Positions 1 through 9,613 of a stretch of 64,000 bases of DNA are shown here, piece by piece. Source of the stretch: Aquirufa nivalisilvae. GTDB taxonomy: Bacteria; Bacteroidota; Bacteroidia; Cytophagales; Spirosomataceae. A program made the position numbers and the translations under genes. How positions within the stretch are numbered: position 1 is the stretch's first letter; each line of letters starts with the position of its first letter. Below the pieces are notes generated by a model. That model was given only the letters and a program-made list of their open reading frames with translations. It had not been told where the DNA came from and did not search any database. Where the stretch lies: contig NZ_SEWX01000005.1 of NCBI RefSeq assembly GCF_004307455.1, positions 800,402 through 864,401 on the forward strand, given 5' to 3'.

Positions 1-573
1 AAAAAATCCATTGATAAAAACCCCGGTTCAGCTGAAGCCTACAATATGTTAGGTGTCATTGACTTTCAAGAGAAGAAATACGAAGAAGCTGAAAGCAATT
101 ATATCAAAGCCACTGAATTAAAACCTTCTTTATATCAAGCTCAGCTGAATTTAGCTGCCGTTAGAATGGAGAAATCTGCTTGGGAAAAAGCATTGGCACC
201 ATTAGAAGTTGCCATAAAAAATGCCCCAGATTCTGCCTCTGCCTATTTACAAAGGGGAATAGTATGGGCTGCATTGGCTAAACCTCAGCAAGCCATCTCT
301 GATTTCACTACCTGTTTGAGTAAAAATCCCAATGATATTAATGCATTGTACAACCGAGGCAATATTTATTATCAAGGGAAAAACCTAACAGAGGCGGCCA
401 AGGACTTTGAAAAAACTGTTGAAATTAATCCTGAATTTGGAAAAGGGTATTATGCCTTAGGCTTAAGTTTATACCAGCAAAAATTGAGTGAAAAAGCCTG
501 TTTAGCATTCCAGCAAGCAGGAAAATTGAATTACCCGGGAGCCAAAGAGGCTGTCCACAAACTATGTGAATAA
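1..573 (+). CDS. TPR-repeat protein, 5' end outside the window
   Basis: The reading frame is open from the first base, so the gene begins upstream; the internal Met at 46 is not the real start. The visible 190 residues are five back-to-back 34-residue tetratricopeptide repeats, each with the usual small and aromatic pattern (for example A-Y-x-x-L-G and a closing NP or KP) and little else. TPR arrays form superhelical scaffolds that bind partner proteins. No catalytic domain is visible in this fragment and the N-terminus, where a signal peptide or another domain would sit, is missing. It is followed after 18 bp by a small membrane protein on the same strand. The TPR call is firm; the function is unknown. 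Confidence 0.85.
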   Translation, partial: KKSIDKNPGSAEAYNMLGVIDFQEKKYEEAESNYIKATELKPSLYQAQLNLAAVRMEKSAWEKALAPLEVAIKNAPDSASAYLQRGIVWAALAKPQQAISDFTTCLSKNPNDINALYNRGNIYYQGKNLTEAAKDFEKTVEINPEFGKGYYALGLSLYQQKLSEKACLAFQQAGKLNYPGAKEAVHKLCE

Positions 574-591
574 CACCTAAACCCAAGCAAA

Positions 592-951
592 ATGAACAAA
601 GCATTTCTTATTTCTGGAAGCTTATTTACCCTTATTTTTATCTTATTTGCCTATTGGCAATTAAATGACCCAGATCCAATCTTATGGGTACCTGTTTACT
701 TAATTCCTACATACACGGCATTTAGAGCCATTTCTGGAAAAGTTAATTCTGAATTAATGATCATATTATTCATTCTTTCAGGAGTTGCTGGCTTACAAAC
801 TTGGGTAGAAATGACAGCCTGGGAAGGTTTCATTACGGATGGATTAAGTATGAAAACCATGAATCAAGAATTAGCTCGTGAGGCAGTTGGCCTTTGGATT
901 ACTTCACTATCTTTTGTGACATTTTATTTACTTGATAAAAAATACAATTAA
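592..951 (+). CDS. TMEM220-like small membrane protein
   Basis: This 119-residue protein has about four hydrophobic segments (residues about 5-22, 32-48, 55-72 and 96-113). The N-terminal signature F-A-Y-W-Q-L-N-D-P-D-P followed by W-V-P-V-Y is typical of the transmembrane family 220, which also occurs in eukaryotes and has no established biochemical role. A W-x-E-M-T-x-W-E-G motif in the third loop and a conserved E-x-x-R-E near residue 90 also fit. It lies 18 bp after the TPR gene and its stop is 3 bp before the next start, so it is probably in one transcript with both. Family assignment is likely; function unknown. Confidence 0.75.
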   Translation: MNKAFLISGSLFTLIFILFAYWQLNDPDPILWVPVYLIPTYTAFRAISGKVNSELMIILFILSGVAGLQTWVEMTAWEGFITDGLSMKTMNQELAREAVGLWITSLSFVTFYLLDKKYN

Positions 952-954
952 TAC

Positions 955-1875
955 ATGCTTGACTTAGGATTTGTTTCTGCCATTCTACCGAATAAAACAT
1001 TATGGGAGGTTTTGGATTTTGCTCATGCTCAACAATTTGCCTGTGTGGAAATCATGTGCTGGCCTTCCAGCAATGCCGATACTCGTCGATATGCGGGTGT
1101 TAGTCATATTGCTGTTGATAGTCTATCATCAGATGAATTATTAGCTTTAAAAGCTCAATTAGCTCTACATCCCGTTAAGATTTCCGCTTTAGGGTATTAT
1201 CCTAATCCAATGGATCCTAATGAAGAACAAGCATTATTCTATCGGGAACATATTAAGAAAATTATCCAAGCAGCTGCCATATTAGGAATTGGAACAGTTA
1301 ATACCTTCGTTGGTCGAGATTATACTAAAAACGTAGCTTATAATATCGGCAAATTCACTGAGGTGTGGCCTGAGATAGTTGCTTTGGCCGATTCATTGAA
1401 TATCAAAATAGGTATAGAAAATTGTCCCATGTTTTTTACCGACGACGAGTGGCCGGGTGGTAAAAATTTGATGACTACACCTAAAATTTGGGATCAATTA
1501 TTTAGTATCATTCCATCTAAAAACTTTGGGTTAAATTATGATCCTTCGCATATGGTATTCCAAATGATGGATTACACCTACCCTATCTATCATTATGCGG
1601 ATAAACTACACCACGTGCATTTAAAAGACGTAAAAGTATATCCTGAAAAACTGAACCGAGTAGGGATTTTAGCGAATCCACTGGAATATCATTCCCCTAA
1701 AATTCCAGGATTGGGGGATATTCATTGGGGCAAATTCATCTCAGCATTAAATGATGTAAGATATCGTGGACCGATTGTGATTGAAGTGGAGGACAAAGCT
1801 TATGAAGGTTCTGATGAGGATATTGAAAAGGCCATTTTAAGTGCTAGAAATCACATTAAGCAGTATTTGCCTTAA
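955..1875 (+). CDS. Cytoplasmic sugar phosphate isomerase/epimerase-like TIM barrel
   Basis: The 306-residue protein belongs to the xylose-isomerase-like TIM-barrel (AP endonuclease 2) superfamily. Divalent-metal ligands can be read in order: Glu in G-I-E-N-C-P, Asp/His in N-Y-D-P-S-H, His in H-V-H-L-K-D-V, and Glu in V-I-E-V-E-D. There is no signal peptide, unlike the exported relative at 4059-4961. Members of this family isomerise, epimerise or dehydrate sugars and keto-sugars, including inositol and 3-keto-glycoside intermediates; the sequence alone does not give the substrate. It starts 3 bp after the TMEM220-like gene and ends before the palindromic terminator region. Confidence 0.8.
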   Translation: MLDLGFVSAILPNKTLWEVLDFAHAQQFACVEIMCWPSSNADTRRYAGVSHIAVDSLSSDELLALKAQLALHPVKISALGYYPNPMDPNEEQALFYREHIKKIIQAAAILGIGTVNTFVGRDYTKNVAYNIGKFTEVWPEIVALADSLNIKIGIENCPMFFTDDEWPGGKNLMTTPKIWDQLFSIIPSKNFGLNYDPSHMVFQMMDYTYPIYHYADKLHHVHLKDVKVYPEKLNRVGILANPLEYHSPKIPGLGDIHWGKFISALNDVRYRGPIVIEVEDKAYEGSDEDIEKAILSARNHIKQYLP

Positions 1876-1886
1876 TGGAGCGCGTG

Positions 1887-1906
1887 CCGAGGATTTAAAT
1901 CCTCGG
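1887..1906. repeat. Perfect 20-bp intergenic palindrome, first copy
   Basis: A perfect self-complementary sequence (each arm CCGAGGATTT) lies 11 bp after the isomerase stop. The same 20 bp recurs at 1947-1966 as the core of a longer hairpin. There is no T-run after this copy, so it is not an obvious intrinsic terminator by itself. Confidence 0.8.
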
Positions 1907-1940
1907 ACATAGATCAAAGGGGTTTCGATTTCAAAAAAAC

Positions 1941-1972
1941 AAAGAGCCGAGGATTTAAATCCTCGGCTCTTT
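1941..1972. terminator. Palindromic terminator between convergent genes, second copy of the repeat
   Basis: The 20-bp palindrome seen at 1887 recurs here with AAAGAG and CTCTTT added outside, giving a 32-bp perfect palindrome. Read on the minus strand it is followed by a T-rich tract (TTTGTTTTTTT), so it should terminate the leftward gene ending at 1996. On the plus strand only a short T-run follows. Confidence 0.7.
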
Positions 1973-1995
1973 CATATTAAATCTTAAACCTAAAT

Positions 1996-2733
1996 CTATT
2001 TTTTCACTGGCTTAACAAATATTGCCGCATCTAAAGCTGGATTAATTTCAATAGACGTCGTATCTACCTGCATGGTTCCTCCGCCCATTGGACTTGCTGT
2101 TTCCATAGAAAAAGGAAAATACAAACCATCAATAGCCTTATAATTAGAAAATTTCAATTCGGTATCTACAACTTGGCCACCTAGATTCACTTTAGCGGCA
2201 AACTTCATGACCAAATAGGTACTTGCCGAAACATATGCCGTCCCTACATCCCCATCTTTCTTAGTAATTTGAACTACATAAACATCAGCGCCATCGAGCT
2301 TCTCTTTATTAACTAAATCGATTTTATTTCCTTCCAATTTAGCATTCAATAATACTGAACCTACAGCTTCTTGATTTTTACTTACTTTAATCATCTCTTT
2401 AGGCATATCTTCAGGTTCACCAGATCCACCCATCATTTGTGGACGAATCCACCAACCATTTTCTCCTTCTATTACCTGAACCATTTTATTCCCCATCACT
2501 TCAATTTCCGATCGAAAAGCCTTTCCAACCAGAATTGATGATTTTGACTGAATTTCCATTCCTTGGACCGTAAACTTGGTACTTTGAACTACGGATTTAA
2601 CTTTACTCCACTTATCAGCACCTCCCATAGCTTCTTGGTGCTTAGCAAAAATTTCATCAACAGTTTGAGCAGAAACAATAAACGAACTGATGCTCATGGC
2701 AAGAATTGCCCATAAATAAACGATTTTTCTCAT
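1996..2733 (-). CDS. Exported LolA-like outer-membrane lipoprotein-sorting family protein
   Basis: The 245-residue product starts with a signal peptide (about 22 residues, cleavage after V-S-A before Q-T). The mature part begins V-D-E-I-F-A-K-H-x-E-A-M-G-G, the usual opening of Bacteroidota proteins annotated as outer membrane lipoprotein-sorting proteins, with a LolA/LppX-like beta-rich fold expected. Short repeated strands with hydrophobic alternation and a G-x-W-W-I-R-P element follow. It probably sits in the periplasm and binds a hydrophobic ligand, but it is not shown to be LolA itself. It is the last gene of the leftward cluster, 85 bp after the MFS gene. Confidence 0.65.
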   Translation of the reverse strand: MRKIVYLWAILAMSISSFIVSAQTVDEIFAKHQEAMGGADKWSKVKSVVQSTKFTVQGMEIQSKSSILVGKAFRSEIEVMGNKMVQVIEGENGWWIRPQMMGGSGEPEDMPKEMIKVSKNQEAVGSVLLNAKLEGNKIDLVNKEKLDGADVYVVQITKKDGDVGTAYVSASTYLVMKFAAKVNLGGQVVDTELKFSNYKAIDGLYFPFSMETASPMGGGTMQVDTTSIEINPALDAAIFVKPVKK

Positions 2734-2818
2734 GATTAGGGTTTTTATTTGAACCCGAAATTATAGGATAAATGCTTGATACAAAAATCACTCATCCCTT
2801 GAATGCACCTATTATCAA

Positions 2819-4039
2819 TTAAATCCTCTTTCTAGAGGTTATAGAAGACAAAACGATGGCCAAACCAATAAACACAAGAATTCCCGCTATAAAAAAAGCA
2901 GCTCCTGGAAATTGAATGGGTGCAGCAGAAGAAGTAAAATAGGCAAACATATTTGATGCGACTAAAGGGCCTAAAATGGTCGTGATGGATTGCAAACTCG
3001 TTAAACCACCTTGTAATTCCCCTTGTGCATCGGGTCCCACTTGTTGGGTTATCATACTTTGTAATGCAGGTCCTGCAATTCCTCCTAGCCCAAAAGGGAC
3101 CATAAACAGATACATCATCCAAGATTTAGTAGCATAGGCAAATAAGAAAAAACCTAAGCCATACATCATCAATCCGTACAAAATAGCACGTTTATCTCCC
3201 AATTTTGGCATAATAAAACGCGACAATCCTCCTTGTACGATGGCGACTATGGCTCCAACGAATGCTAAAGAATAGCCCACTTCGGTTGGTGTCCAAGAAA
3301 ATACTTTCATGGTAAAATATGACCAAGTACTTGGATGTGCCTGGCCAGCCAATTGTAAACAAAAATATCCTCCAAATAATCCAGTGATCAATGGATAACG
3401 AGTAAATATTTTTAATGACCCAAGCGGATTAGCTCGCTTGATATCAAACTTCCTTCGGTTTTCTTGAGCTAATGACTCAGGTAAAACAAAATAACCATAC
3501 ATGGCATTTAGCAAAGTCAAAATAGCAGATGCATAGAATGGCACGGTAACTCCATAACTTCCCAGAAAACCTCCTACCGCCGGGCCAATGATAAAACCTA
3601 TACCAAATGCCGCTCCTACCATACCAAAATTCTTGGCACGGTCCTCGGGTTTAGAAATATCAGCTATGTAAGCTTGAGCAGTAGTAAAACTTGCTCCTGT
3701 AATTCCTGAAAAAATACGAGCCAAAAACAACCACATCAAACTGGGAGCCAAGGCCGAAATTAAATAGTTGACACTAAACCCAAGCAAGGAAATTAATATA
3801 ATTGGTCTACGACCAAATTGATCTGACAAACCACCTAAAACTGGAGAAAACAAGAATTGCATAATCGCATAAGATGCCATCATCCAACCTGAATACTGAG
3901 ATGCAGAACTCAAATCACCCCCTGTGAAACTAGAAATCAAGGTGGGCATGATCGGTACAATGAGACCTATACCCAATACATCAATAACTAGTGTAATAAA
4001 AATGAATAATATACTTGCTGAACCTTTTTGACGAGCCAT
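2819..4039 (-). CDS. TetA-like MFS efflux transporter
   Basis: A 406-residue inner-membrane protein with about twelve hydrophobic segments. The loop after helix 2 has the MFS motif A ([11 protein letters not shown]), and the motif C region (G-x-x-x-G-P-x-x-G-G near residue 150, in [10 protein letters not shown]) marks a drug:proton antiporter. The closest recognised group is the Tet/TCR family of Bacteroidota, whose members often are not real tetracycline pumps. It lies 19 bp downstream of the exported sugar isomerase. Transport by proton antiport is inferred from the family; the substrate is unknown. Confidence 0.8.
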   Translation of the reverse strand: MARQKGSASILFIFITLVIDVLGIGLIVPIMPTLISSFTGGDLSSASQYSGWMMASYAIMQFLFSPVLGGLSDQFGRRPIILISLLGFSVNYLISALAPSLMWLFLARIFSGITGASFTTAQAYIADISKPEDRAKNFGMVGAAFGIGFIIGPAVGGFLGSYGVTVPFYASAILTLLNAMYGYFVLPESLAQENRRKFDIKRANPLGSLKIFTRYPLITGLFGGYFCLQLAGQAHPSTWSYFTMKVFSWTPTEVGYSLAFVGAIVAIVQGGLSRFIMPKLGDKRAILYGLMMYGLGFFLFAYATKSWMMYLFMVPFGLGGIAGPALQSMITQQVGPDAQGELQGGLTSLQSITTILGPLVASNMFAYFTSSAAPIQFPGAAFFIAGILVFIGLAIVLSSITSRKRI

Positions 4040-4058
4040 TTTATGCTAGTTGATGCAC

Positions 4059-4961
4059 TTATACAAACTTGTAATTTATTGTATCACGTAAAAAATCTCG
4101 ACTGATTGTTCCACATTGTAAAGGGCTTTTTGCTTTATCAGGTACTCCATCCAATTCCACAATGGCCCATCCTTTGAATTTAATTTTTCTAATATTATTG
4201 AAAATACCTTTCATATCTACATTACCTTGTCCTAGTTCGACAAACTTGTACGAAGATGGATTTGATTCTTGCCCTTTGATAGGACTCTCCACATCCTTGA
4301 TATGAAATGCATGAATGATATTCTTGTACTTCAAAACAGCATCTGCTGGCTTGCCTCCTCCTTGATGGTAGTGTGCCACATCAAGTAACAAACGTAGATA
4401 AGCAGGATTCATGCTCTTAACCAAGATATCAACTTCCTCTGGAGTTTCACCAAACTGATTCATGTGATTATGGTAGGTAGCTTGTACTCCCACTTCTTTG
4501 GTCTTTCTACCAATTTCATTCATCACTTCTGCCAATTTCACCAAATCTTCTTGACTAGGTGTTTCTCCCTTTTTTCTCAAACTATTTGTTAACTGAATAG
4601 AATCTCCACCTAAAGCTTTGACAAACTTTGCATGGTTTACATGTTGCTCGATCGAAGCAGGAACTTTAGCTGGATCAATCTCCACATTTCCACTGGAAAA
4701 CATGACTAATTGAAGTTTAGAGGCATCCAACAATGCCTTTAATTCCTGTGGATTGTCTTTGTATTTAGTGTAAGAATTCGCTCTTAATTGAATTCCCTTG
4801 AATCCTAAAGAGGCAATATCTAAAATAGCTTGTTCATCTTTTCCTCCCCAAGTAATGGCTGAATACCCCATTTTAAAGGATGAATCTGCTACTGATGCAG
4901 GAAAGGAAGCCATGATGGCCAATAAAGAACTTTGCTGGAGAAACTCCCGACGCTTAATCAT
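4059..4961 (-). CDS. Tat-exported sugar isomerase/epimerase-like TIM barrel
   Basis: The 300-residue protein opens with a twin-arginine signal (K-R-R-E-F-L-Q at residues 3-9 followed by a hydrophobic stretch), so it should be exported folded, probably with its metal. The mature part is a xylose-isomerase-like TIM barrel: Q-A-T-Y-H-N-H carries a His, L-L-L-D-V-A-H-Y-H an Asp/His pair, F-H-I-K-D-V a His, and W-A-I-V-E-L-D a Glu. This family works on sugars and keto-sugars. It is 40 bp after the PI-PLC-like gene. A role in periplasmic 3-keto-glycoside processing with the Gfo/Idh enzymes elsewhere in the window is possible but is inference. Confidence 0.78.
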   Translation of the reverse strand: MIKRREFLQQSSLLAIMASFPASVADSSFKMGYSAITWGGKDEQAILDIASLGFKGIQLRANSYTKYKDNPQELKALLDASKLQLVMFSSGNVEIDPAKVPASIEQHVNHAKFVKALGGDSIQLTNSLRKKGETPSQEDLVKLAEVMNEIGRKTKEVGVQATYHNHMNQFGETPEEVDILVKSMNPAYLRLLLDVAHYHQGGGKPADAVLKYKNIIHAFHIKDVESPIKGQESNPSSYKFVELGQGNVDMKGIFNNIRKIKFKGWAIVELDGVPDKAKSPLQCGTISRDFLRDTINYKFV

Positions 4962-5001
4962 AGTTGTAGGTTTATGTGGTAAAGGTAAGGTTTTGTCTAA
5001 T

Positions 5002-5751
5002 CTACTTAACGGCTAATCGCAAGAAATCAGCTAATTCACTTAAATGATCTGTTCCGATATAATCAACCCCTAAATCATATAAAGTTTGGTAACCTAGTAA
5101 ACTATCTGGCGTAGCCCATAACCTCAATTTTCTTCCTTGAGCATGCACTCGGTCTACATAAGCTTTTAATTTTTCTTTCAATTCAGGGCTGATGGGACCT
5201 TGTCCACTCCATGCTCCAAATTTATACAAGGATTCACTCTCTAAAACCACTCGATTTCCTAATCCAGCAGGATATGTTTCAGTAGACCGGCCATCAAATG
5301 TGATCCAAGTTGGATACAATACATAATTTTTAATCGCTGGTCGATTTCCTGAAATGACGATCCTCAATCCTCTTTTGATAAATAAGTCTTTGTGAGGCTC
5401 TAAAGCTTTTATCAAAACGGGCAAAGTAGAATCTGCACTCGTTTTAAAATCAATTAAAAACTGATGAAAATTCCCTTGTTTATTTTCGGTCAAAACCTTC
5501 ACAATAGGGTCAATATACAAAGTCTTTAATGTCCTATCAGCTTTGACATCTTTCACATCATGGGCTACTAATAATTCACCCTTGATGGAATAGACATCTG
5601 CCTCAATAGACCCGAAGCCTAGATTAAATGCTTCATAAAATGGCTTCGTATGCTCATAATCATTGTGAGCATGCGCCTTTAATAAGGCCTGCTGAGCCAT
5701 CAAATTACTTGCAAAAAAACAAAGTAATATGCCTAAGAAAACGTTTTTCAT
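5002..5751 (-). CDS. Exported PI-PLC/glycerophosphodiesterase-family protein
   Basis: A 249-residue protein with a cleavable signal peptide (about 19 residues ending L-M-A-Q). The mature N-terminus has A-H-A-H-N-D-Y-E-H, the first His motif of the group annotated as phosphatidylinositol-specific phospholipase C/glycerophosphodiester phosphodiesterase (Aim6-like), then I-E-A-D-V and L-L-V-A-H-D, which carry the expected acidic metal ligands and second His. The C-terminal D-Y-I-G-T-D-H strand is also typical. It likely hydrolyses a phosphodiester in the periplasm. Its start follows the carboxylase stop by 1 bp, so the two are co-transcribed. Confidence 0.75.
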   Translation of the reverse strand: MKNVFLGILLCFFASNLMAQQALLKAHAHNDYEHTKPFYEAFNLGFGSIEADVYSIKGELLVAHDVKDVKADRTLKTLYIDPIVKVLTENKQGNFHQFLIDFKTSADSTLPVLIKALEPHKDLFIKRGLRIVISGNRPAIKNYVLYPTWITFDGRSTETYPAGLGNRVVLESESLYKFGAWSGQGPISPELKEKLKAYVDRVHAQGRKLRLWATPDSLLGYQTLYDLGVDYIGTDHLSELADFLRLAVK

Positions 5752-5752
5752 C

Positions 5753-8700
5753 CTATTTCTTTAAATAATCACCAGAAACAATTTGAGTGTCAGCTTGCGT
5801 CGGTCTATTGTATAAATAAGCATAGCTCTCAACTTCCTGTCCATTCAATTGAACCTGTACTTTAGTTCTAACAAATAAACTTTTATCAGGCTTATCGGCA
5901 TCAAACTCTTCATATTCATCCAATACACTCAATAATTTAATGGTATTGGATAAAAGATACAATTCACCTACAACTTGATCTTTTGAATCTTCCGATGCAA
6001 TGATTCCAGGATATTCTGCCACTTGATACATGCGTCCTTGGTAAGTTGCCATACCAATGTAGTCAGAATTACGCGCTAGTAATCGATGTAAGTCATTTCC
6101 ACAATCTCGACGAAGTGTACCATAGACAAATAGATATTCTTCTACATTGGGTTCAGGAAGCTTAGCCTCCTCCAAGGTTAATACTAAATCTTCTTGTTCT
6201 ACTACCGTTCCTTCATGTAAAACTACATTGCCAATGATTCCTTCGAAAGGAGCAGAAACGATGGATTCCATCTTCATGGCTTCTATCACATACAAAGGAG
6301 CATTTTTCTTAACTTCTTCTCCCGGTTTTACCAAAATACGACTTAAGCGTCCTTGCAATGGTGCACCAATATCCCCTTTTTGAGAAGCCTTCACATGTTG
6401 TGGGCGTTCTACTTTGATATTCTTATCTAAAACCTTGATTCGACGAGCCTGACCATTCAATTCAAAAGTTACATTACGTAAACCTGATTCATCTGGTTCT
6501 GACATATGCAAGAATTTAACGATAATCGTTTTTCCTGGCTCAATCGTAATCATAATTTCTTCATCCTGCTTTAAGCCATAGAAGAATGCTGGTGTAGGCA
6601 TAGCTGTCAAATCACCAAAAATTTGGTGATTTTTGTAGAAGTCTTCGTACACCTTTGGATACATCTTGTACGACAAGTAGTCATAGAATCCACCTTCGTT
6701 ATCTGGGAATTTTGCTTGAAAAGCAGCAAAATCTTTATCGAAATCAATCGGAGCTAAATGATCATTAGGTCTCCCATCCATCGGAATCTCTCCTTTCAAG
6801 ATGATTTCTTGCAATTGTTTTGGAAATCCTTGATATGGCTGACCTAATCCTCCTTTGAAGAAATCCTTCACCGACTCTGGGAAAGAAAGCGTTGCACCTT
6901 TGGCATACACATCTTCTGCCGTTAAAGAATTGGCCGTCATAAAAATAGCCATATCTCCCACTACTTTAGACGAAGGGGTTACCTTAACAATATCACCAAA
7001 TAATTTATTCGCTTCTGAATAATTGTCCTTCAATAACTCAAACTTATCTCCTACTCCCAAAGCAACCGCCTGACCACGAAGGTTGGTATATTGACCTCCA
7101 GGAATTTCATTATCGTATACCTCTGCAGTACCGGCCTTCAATTCAGATTCAAATGGTGTGTACCAAGTTCTCACCGCCTCCCAATAGTTGGAATACTGAT
7201 TCATTTCTTCCAAATCCAACAAATCTTGATTTGCTTGACCTTGCATCATCGCAACCAAGGAATTTAAATTTGGTTGAGAAGTTAAACCTGACATGGCTGC
7301 CAATGCACCATCTACTACGTCAACTCCTGCTTCAATCGCCTTTAAATATGTTGCTGATTGAATCGATGCCGTATCATGTGTATGCAAGTGAATAGGAATA
7401 TCCACTGCCTTTTTCAATTCTTTAACCAATAACTCAGCTTGGAATGGTCTCAATAAACCTGCCATGTCTTTAATGGCCAGCATGTGTGCTCCTTCATCTT
7501 CTAGTTGACGAGCCAAATCCAAGTAATATTGTAAATTATACTTCTCATTAGAGAATACATCTCCTGTATAACAAATGGCTGCTTCAGCGATACCTGGCGT
7601 TCTTTCACGCACAGCACGAATAGAGACTTTCATAGCCTCAACCCAGTTCAATGAGTCAAAAATACGGAAGACATCAATACCTGCTTCAGATGATTTCTCT
7701 ACAAACTTCTCAATCAAATTATCTGGATAAGCTGAATATCCTACGGCATTGGATCCGCGGAACAACATTTGAAGCAACATATTCGGCATAGCCTGACGGA
7801 ACTCTTGCAAACGCTTCCAAGGAGATTCTTGTAGGAATCGCATGGCTACGTCAAACGTCGCTCCTCCCCAAACTTCCATAGAAAACAATTCTGGGAAAGA
7901 TTTGGCAAAACCAGATGCTACAGCCAACATATCTTGTGTTCTTACCCGCGTTGCTAATAATGACTGATGGCCATCTCTGAAAGTTGTATCAGTAAACAAA
8001 ACCTGTTTTGTTTCACGAATATGCTTAGCAAACTTCTCAGGTCCTAATTCCATCAACAATTGCTTGTTGCCTTTAGGGAAATCAGACAAAGGGTCTGAAT
8101 AAGGAATAATTGGAGGTCTAAAACTGTTGCTAGGTTTAACCTTGACATCAGGGTTACCATTGACGATCACTTCCCCTAAGTAGCGTAAAGCTTTAGTAGA
8201 ACGGTCTCTGGTTGGGGTAAACTTAAATAATTCAGGATGGGTATCAATGAATTGTACTGTACATTGACCATTCTGAAAGATGGGATGGGAAATTACATTT
8301 CTTAGGAAAGGAATATTGGTTTTTACCCCACGAATACGAAACTCGGTTAATGCACGATTTAATCGTTCGGCTGCACCTAATAAGGTACGACCTTTGGCAG
8401 AAACCTTCACCAACATAGAATCAAAATAAGGTGAAATTTTCACCCCTGGATAAGATGATCCTTCATCCAAACGAATGCCAAAACCAGCTGCATTTCGGTA
8501 GGCAATAATGGTACCAAAATCAGGCTTAAATCCATTGGTTGGATCCTCCGTTGTAATTCGACATTGGATAGCAAATCCTCTTAATGGAATATCTTCCTGC
8601 GACAGGATATAGATACCTGGATCAGACAGTTTATAATTTTGGGCAATTAAAATTTGGGTACGTACAATATCAATTCCCGTAACCTCTTCCGTAATGGTAT

Positions 8701-9613
8701 GTTCTACCTGAACTCGAGGGTTAACTTCAATGAAATAGATATTCTCATCTCGGTCTACTAAAAACTCAACGGTTCCTGCATTGTAGTAGTTTACAGCTTT
8801 ACCTATGGATAACGCATATTGGTATAATTTCTTTTTTGTTTCATCTTTAAGACCAAAGGATGGAGCTATTTCTACCACTTTTTGGAATCGACGCTGAACG
8901 GAACAATCTCGTTCATATAAATGCACCAAATTTCCATGTTGGTCACCTAATAACTGTACTTCAATATGTTTAGGCTGATCAATGAACTTCTCAATAAAGA
9001 TTGTTTCATCACCAAAAGCATTCTTGGCTTCATTACGTGCCTCATTATAAGCTTTTTCTAAATCTTCTTCTAAACGAACTACCCGCATACCACGTCCACC
9101 TCCACCAGCAGCTGCTTTCACCATAACGGGAAAACCTATACGTTTTGCTTCAGATAAGGCTAAGGAATAGACAGACAAATCCCCTTTTGAATCTTGAATC
9201 ATGGGAACATTGGCTTTCTGAGCTGCTATTTTTGCAGCTACCTTATCTCCTAAAGCATTCATTGCTTCTGGAGAAGGGCCTACAAAGACTATACCTTCTT
9301 CTCTACATCTGCGAGCCAAATTGACATTCTCTGATAAAAAACCATATCCAGGGTGAATGGCATCAATGTTTTTGCTTTTACACAAAGCAATCAAACCTTC
9401 ATAATCTAAATAAGGTTTTAATGGCTCATCGTCTTTACCTATTTGGTAGGCTTCATCCGCTTTATAGCGGTGTAAAGAATACCTATCTTCAAAGGTATAA
9501 ACGGCGACGGTACGAATCCCCAACTCGGAGGCAGCACGCATGATACGAATAGCGATTTCACCACGATTGGCGATAAGGAGACTTGATATTTTTCTTACGT
9601 ATGACTTTGGCAT
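5753..9613 (-). CDS. pyc: Pyruvate carboxylase with an added C-terminal gamma-glutamylcyclotransferase-like domain
   Basis: Converts pyruvate, bicarbonate and ATP to oxaloacetate. Order of domains: biotin carboxylase (glycine-rich G-G-G-G-R-G-M near residue 175, E-V-N-P-R-V-Q-V-E-H), carboxyltransferase (D-T-T-F-R-D-G-H-Q-S, metal motif H-L-H-T-H-D, K-D-M-A-G), tetramerisation region, and biotinyl domain with E-A-M-K-M (biotinylated Lys near 1114). Normal enzymes end there, at about 1150 residues. Here the frame runs on for about 125 residues into an AIG2/GGCT-like domain starting L-F-V-Y-G-T-L-R, with no Met in the joint that could start a separate gene. The frame also opens with TTG at 9622; I chose the ATG at 9613 (M-P-K-S-Y), giving 1286 residues. 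It leads a leftward operon. Confidence 0.93.
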   Translation of the reverse strand: MPKSYVRKISSLLIANRGEIAIRIMRAASELGIRTVAVYTFEDRYSLHRYKADEAYQIGKDDEPLKPYLDYEGLIALCKSKNIDAIHPGYGFLSENVNLARRCREEGIVFVGPSPEAMNALGDKVAAKIAAQKANVPMIQDSKGDLSVYSLALSEAKRIGFPVMVKAAAGGGGRGMRVVRLEEDLEKAYNEARNEAKNAFGDETIFIEKFIDQPKHIEVQLLGDQHGNLVHLYERDCSVQRRFQKVVEIAPSFGLKDETKKKLYQYALSIGKAVNYYNAGTVEFLVDRDENIYFIEVNPRVQVEHTITEEVTGIDIVRTQILIAQNYKLSDPGIYILSQEDIPLRGFAIQCRITTEDPTNGFKPDFGTIIAYRNAAGFGIRLDEGSSYPGVKISPYFDSMLVKVSAKGRTLLGAAERLNRALTEFRIRGVKTNIPFLRNVISHPIFQNGQCTVQFIDTHPELFKFTPTRDRSTKALRYLGEVIVNGNPDVKVKPSNSFRPPIIPYSDPLSDFPKGNKQLLMELGPEKFAKHIRETKQVLFTDTTFRDGHQSLLATRVRTQDMLAVASGFAKSFPELFSMEVWGGATFDVAMRFLQESPWKRLQEFRQAMPNMLLQMLFRGSNAVGYSAYPDNLIEKFVEKSSEAGIDVFRIFDSLNWVEAMKVSIRAVRERTPGIAEAAICYTGDVFSNEKYNLQYYLDLARQLEDEGAHMLAIKDMAGLLRPFQAELLVKELKKAVDIPIHLHTHDTASIQSATYLKAIEAGVDVVDGALAAMSGLTSQPNLNSLVAMMQGQANQDLLDLEEMNQYSNYWEAVRTWYTPFESELKAGTAEVYDNEIPGGQYTNLRGQAVALGVGDKFELLKDNYSEANKLFGDIVKVTPSSKVVGDMAIFMTANSLTAEDVYAKGATLSFPESVKDFFKGGLGQPYQGFPKQLQEIILKGEIPMDGRPNDHLAPIDFDKDFAAFQAKFPDNEGGFYDYLSYKMYPKVYEDFYKNHQIFGDLTAMPTPAFFYGLKQDEEIMITIEPGKTIIVKFLHMSEPDESGLRNVTFELNGQARRIKVLDKNIKVERPQHVKASQKGDIGAPLQGRLSRILVKPGEEVKKNAPLYVIEAMKMESIVSAPFEGIIGNVVLHEGTVVEQEDLVLTLEEAKLPEPNVEEYLFVYGTLRRDCGNDLHRLLARNSDYIGMATYQGRMYQVAEYPGIIASEDSKDQVVGELYLLSNTIKLLSVLDEYEEFDADKPDKSLFVRTKVQVQLNGQEVESYAYLYNRPTQADTQIVSGDYLKK

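Noticed and set aside
2832..3122. 96-codon frame inside the MFS transporter
   Set aside because: Another frame of the same strand within an intact transporter gene; aromatic-rich and without a start context.
2819..4039. Tetracycline resistance determinant
   Set aside because: It has TetA-like MFS motifs, but many chromosomal Bacteroidota homologs share them and nothing here marks a mobile resistance gene.
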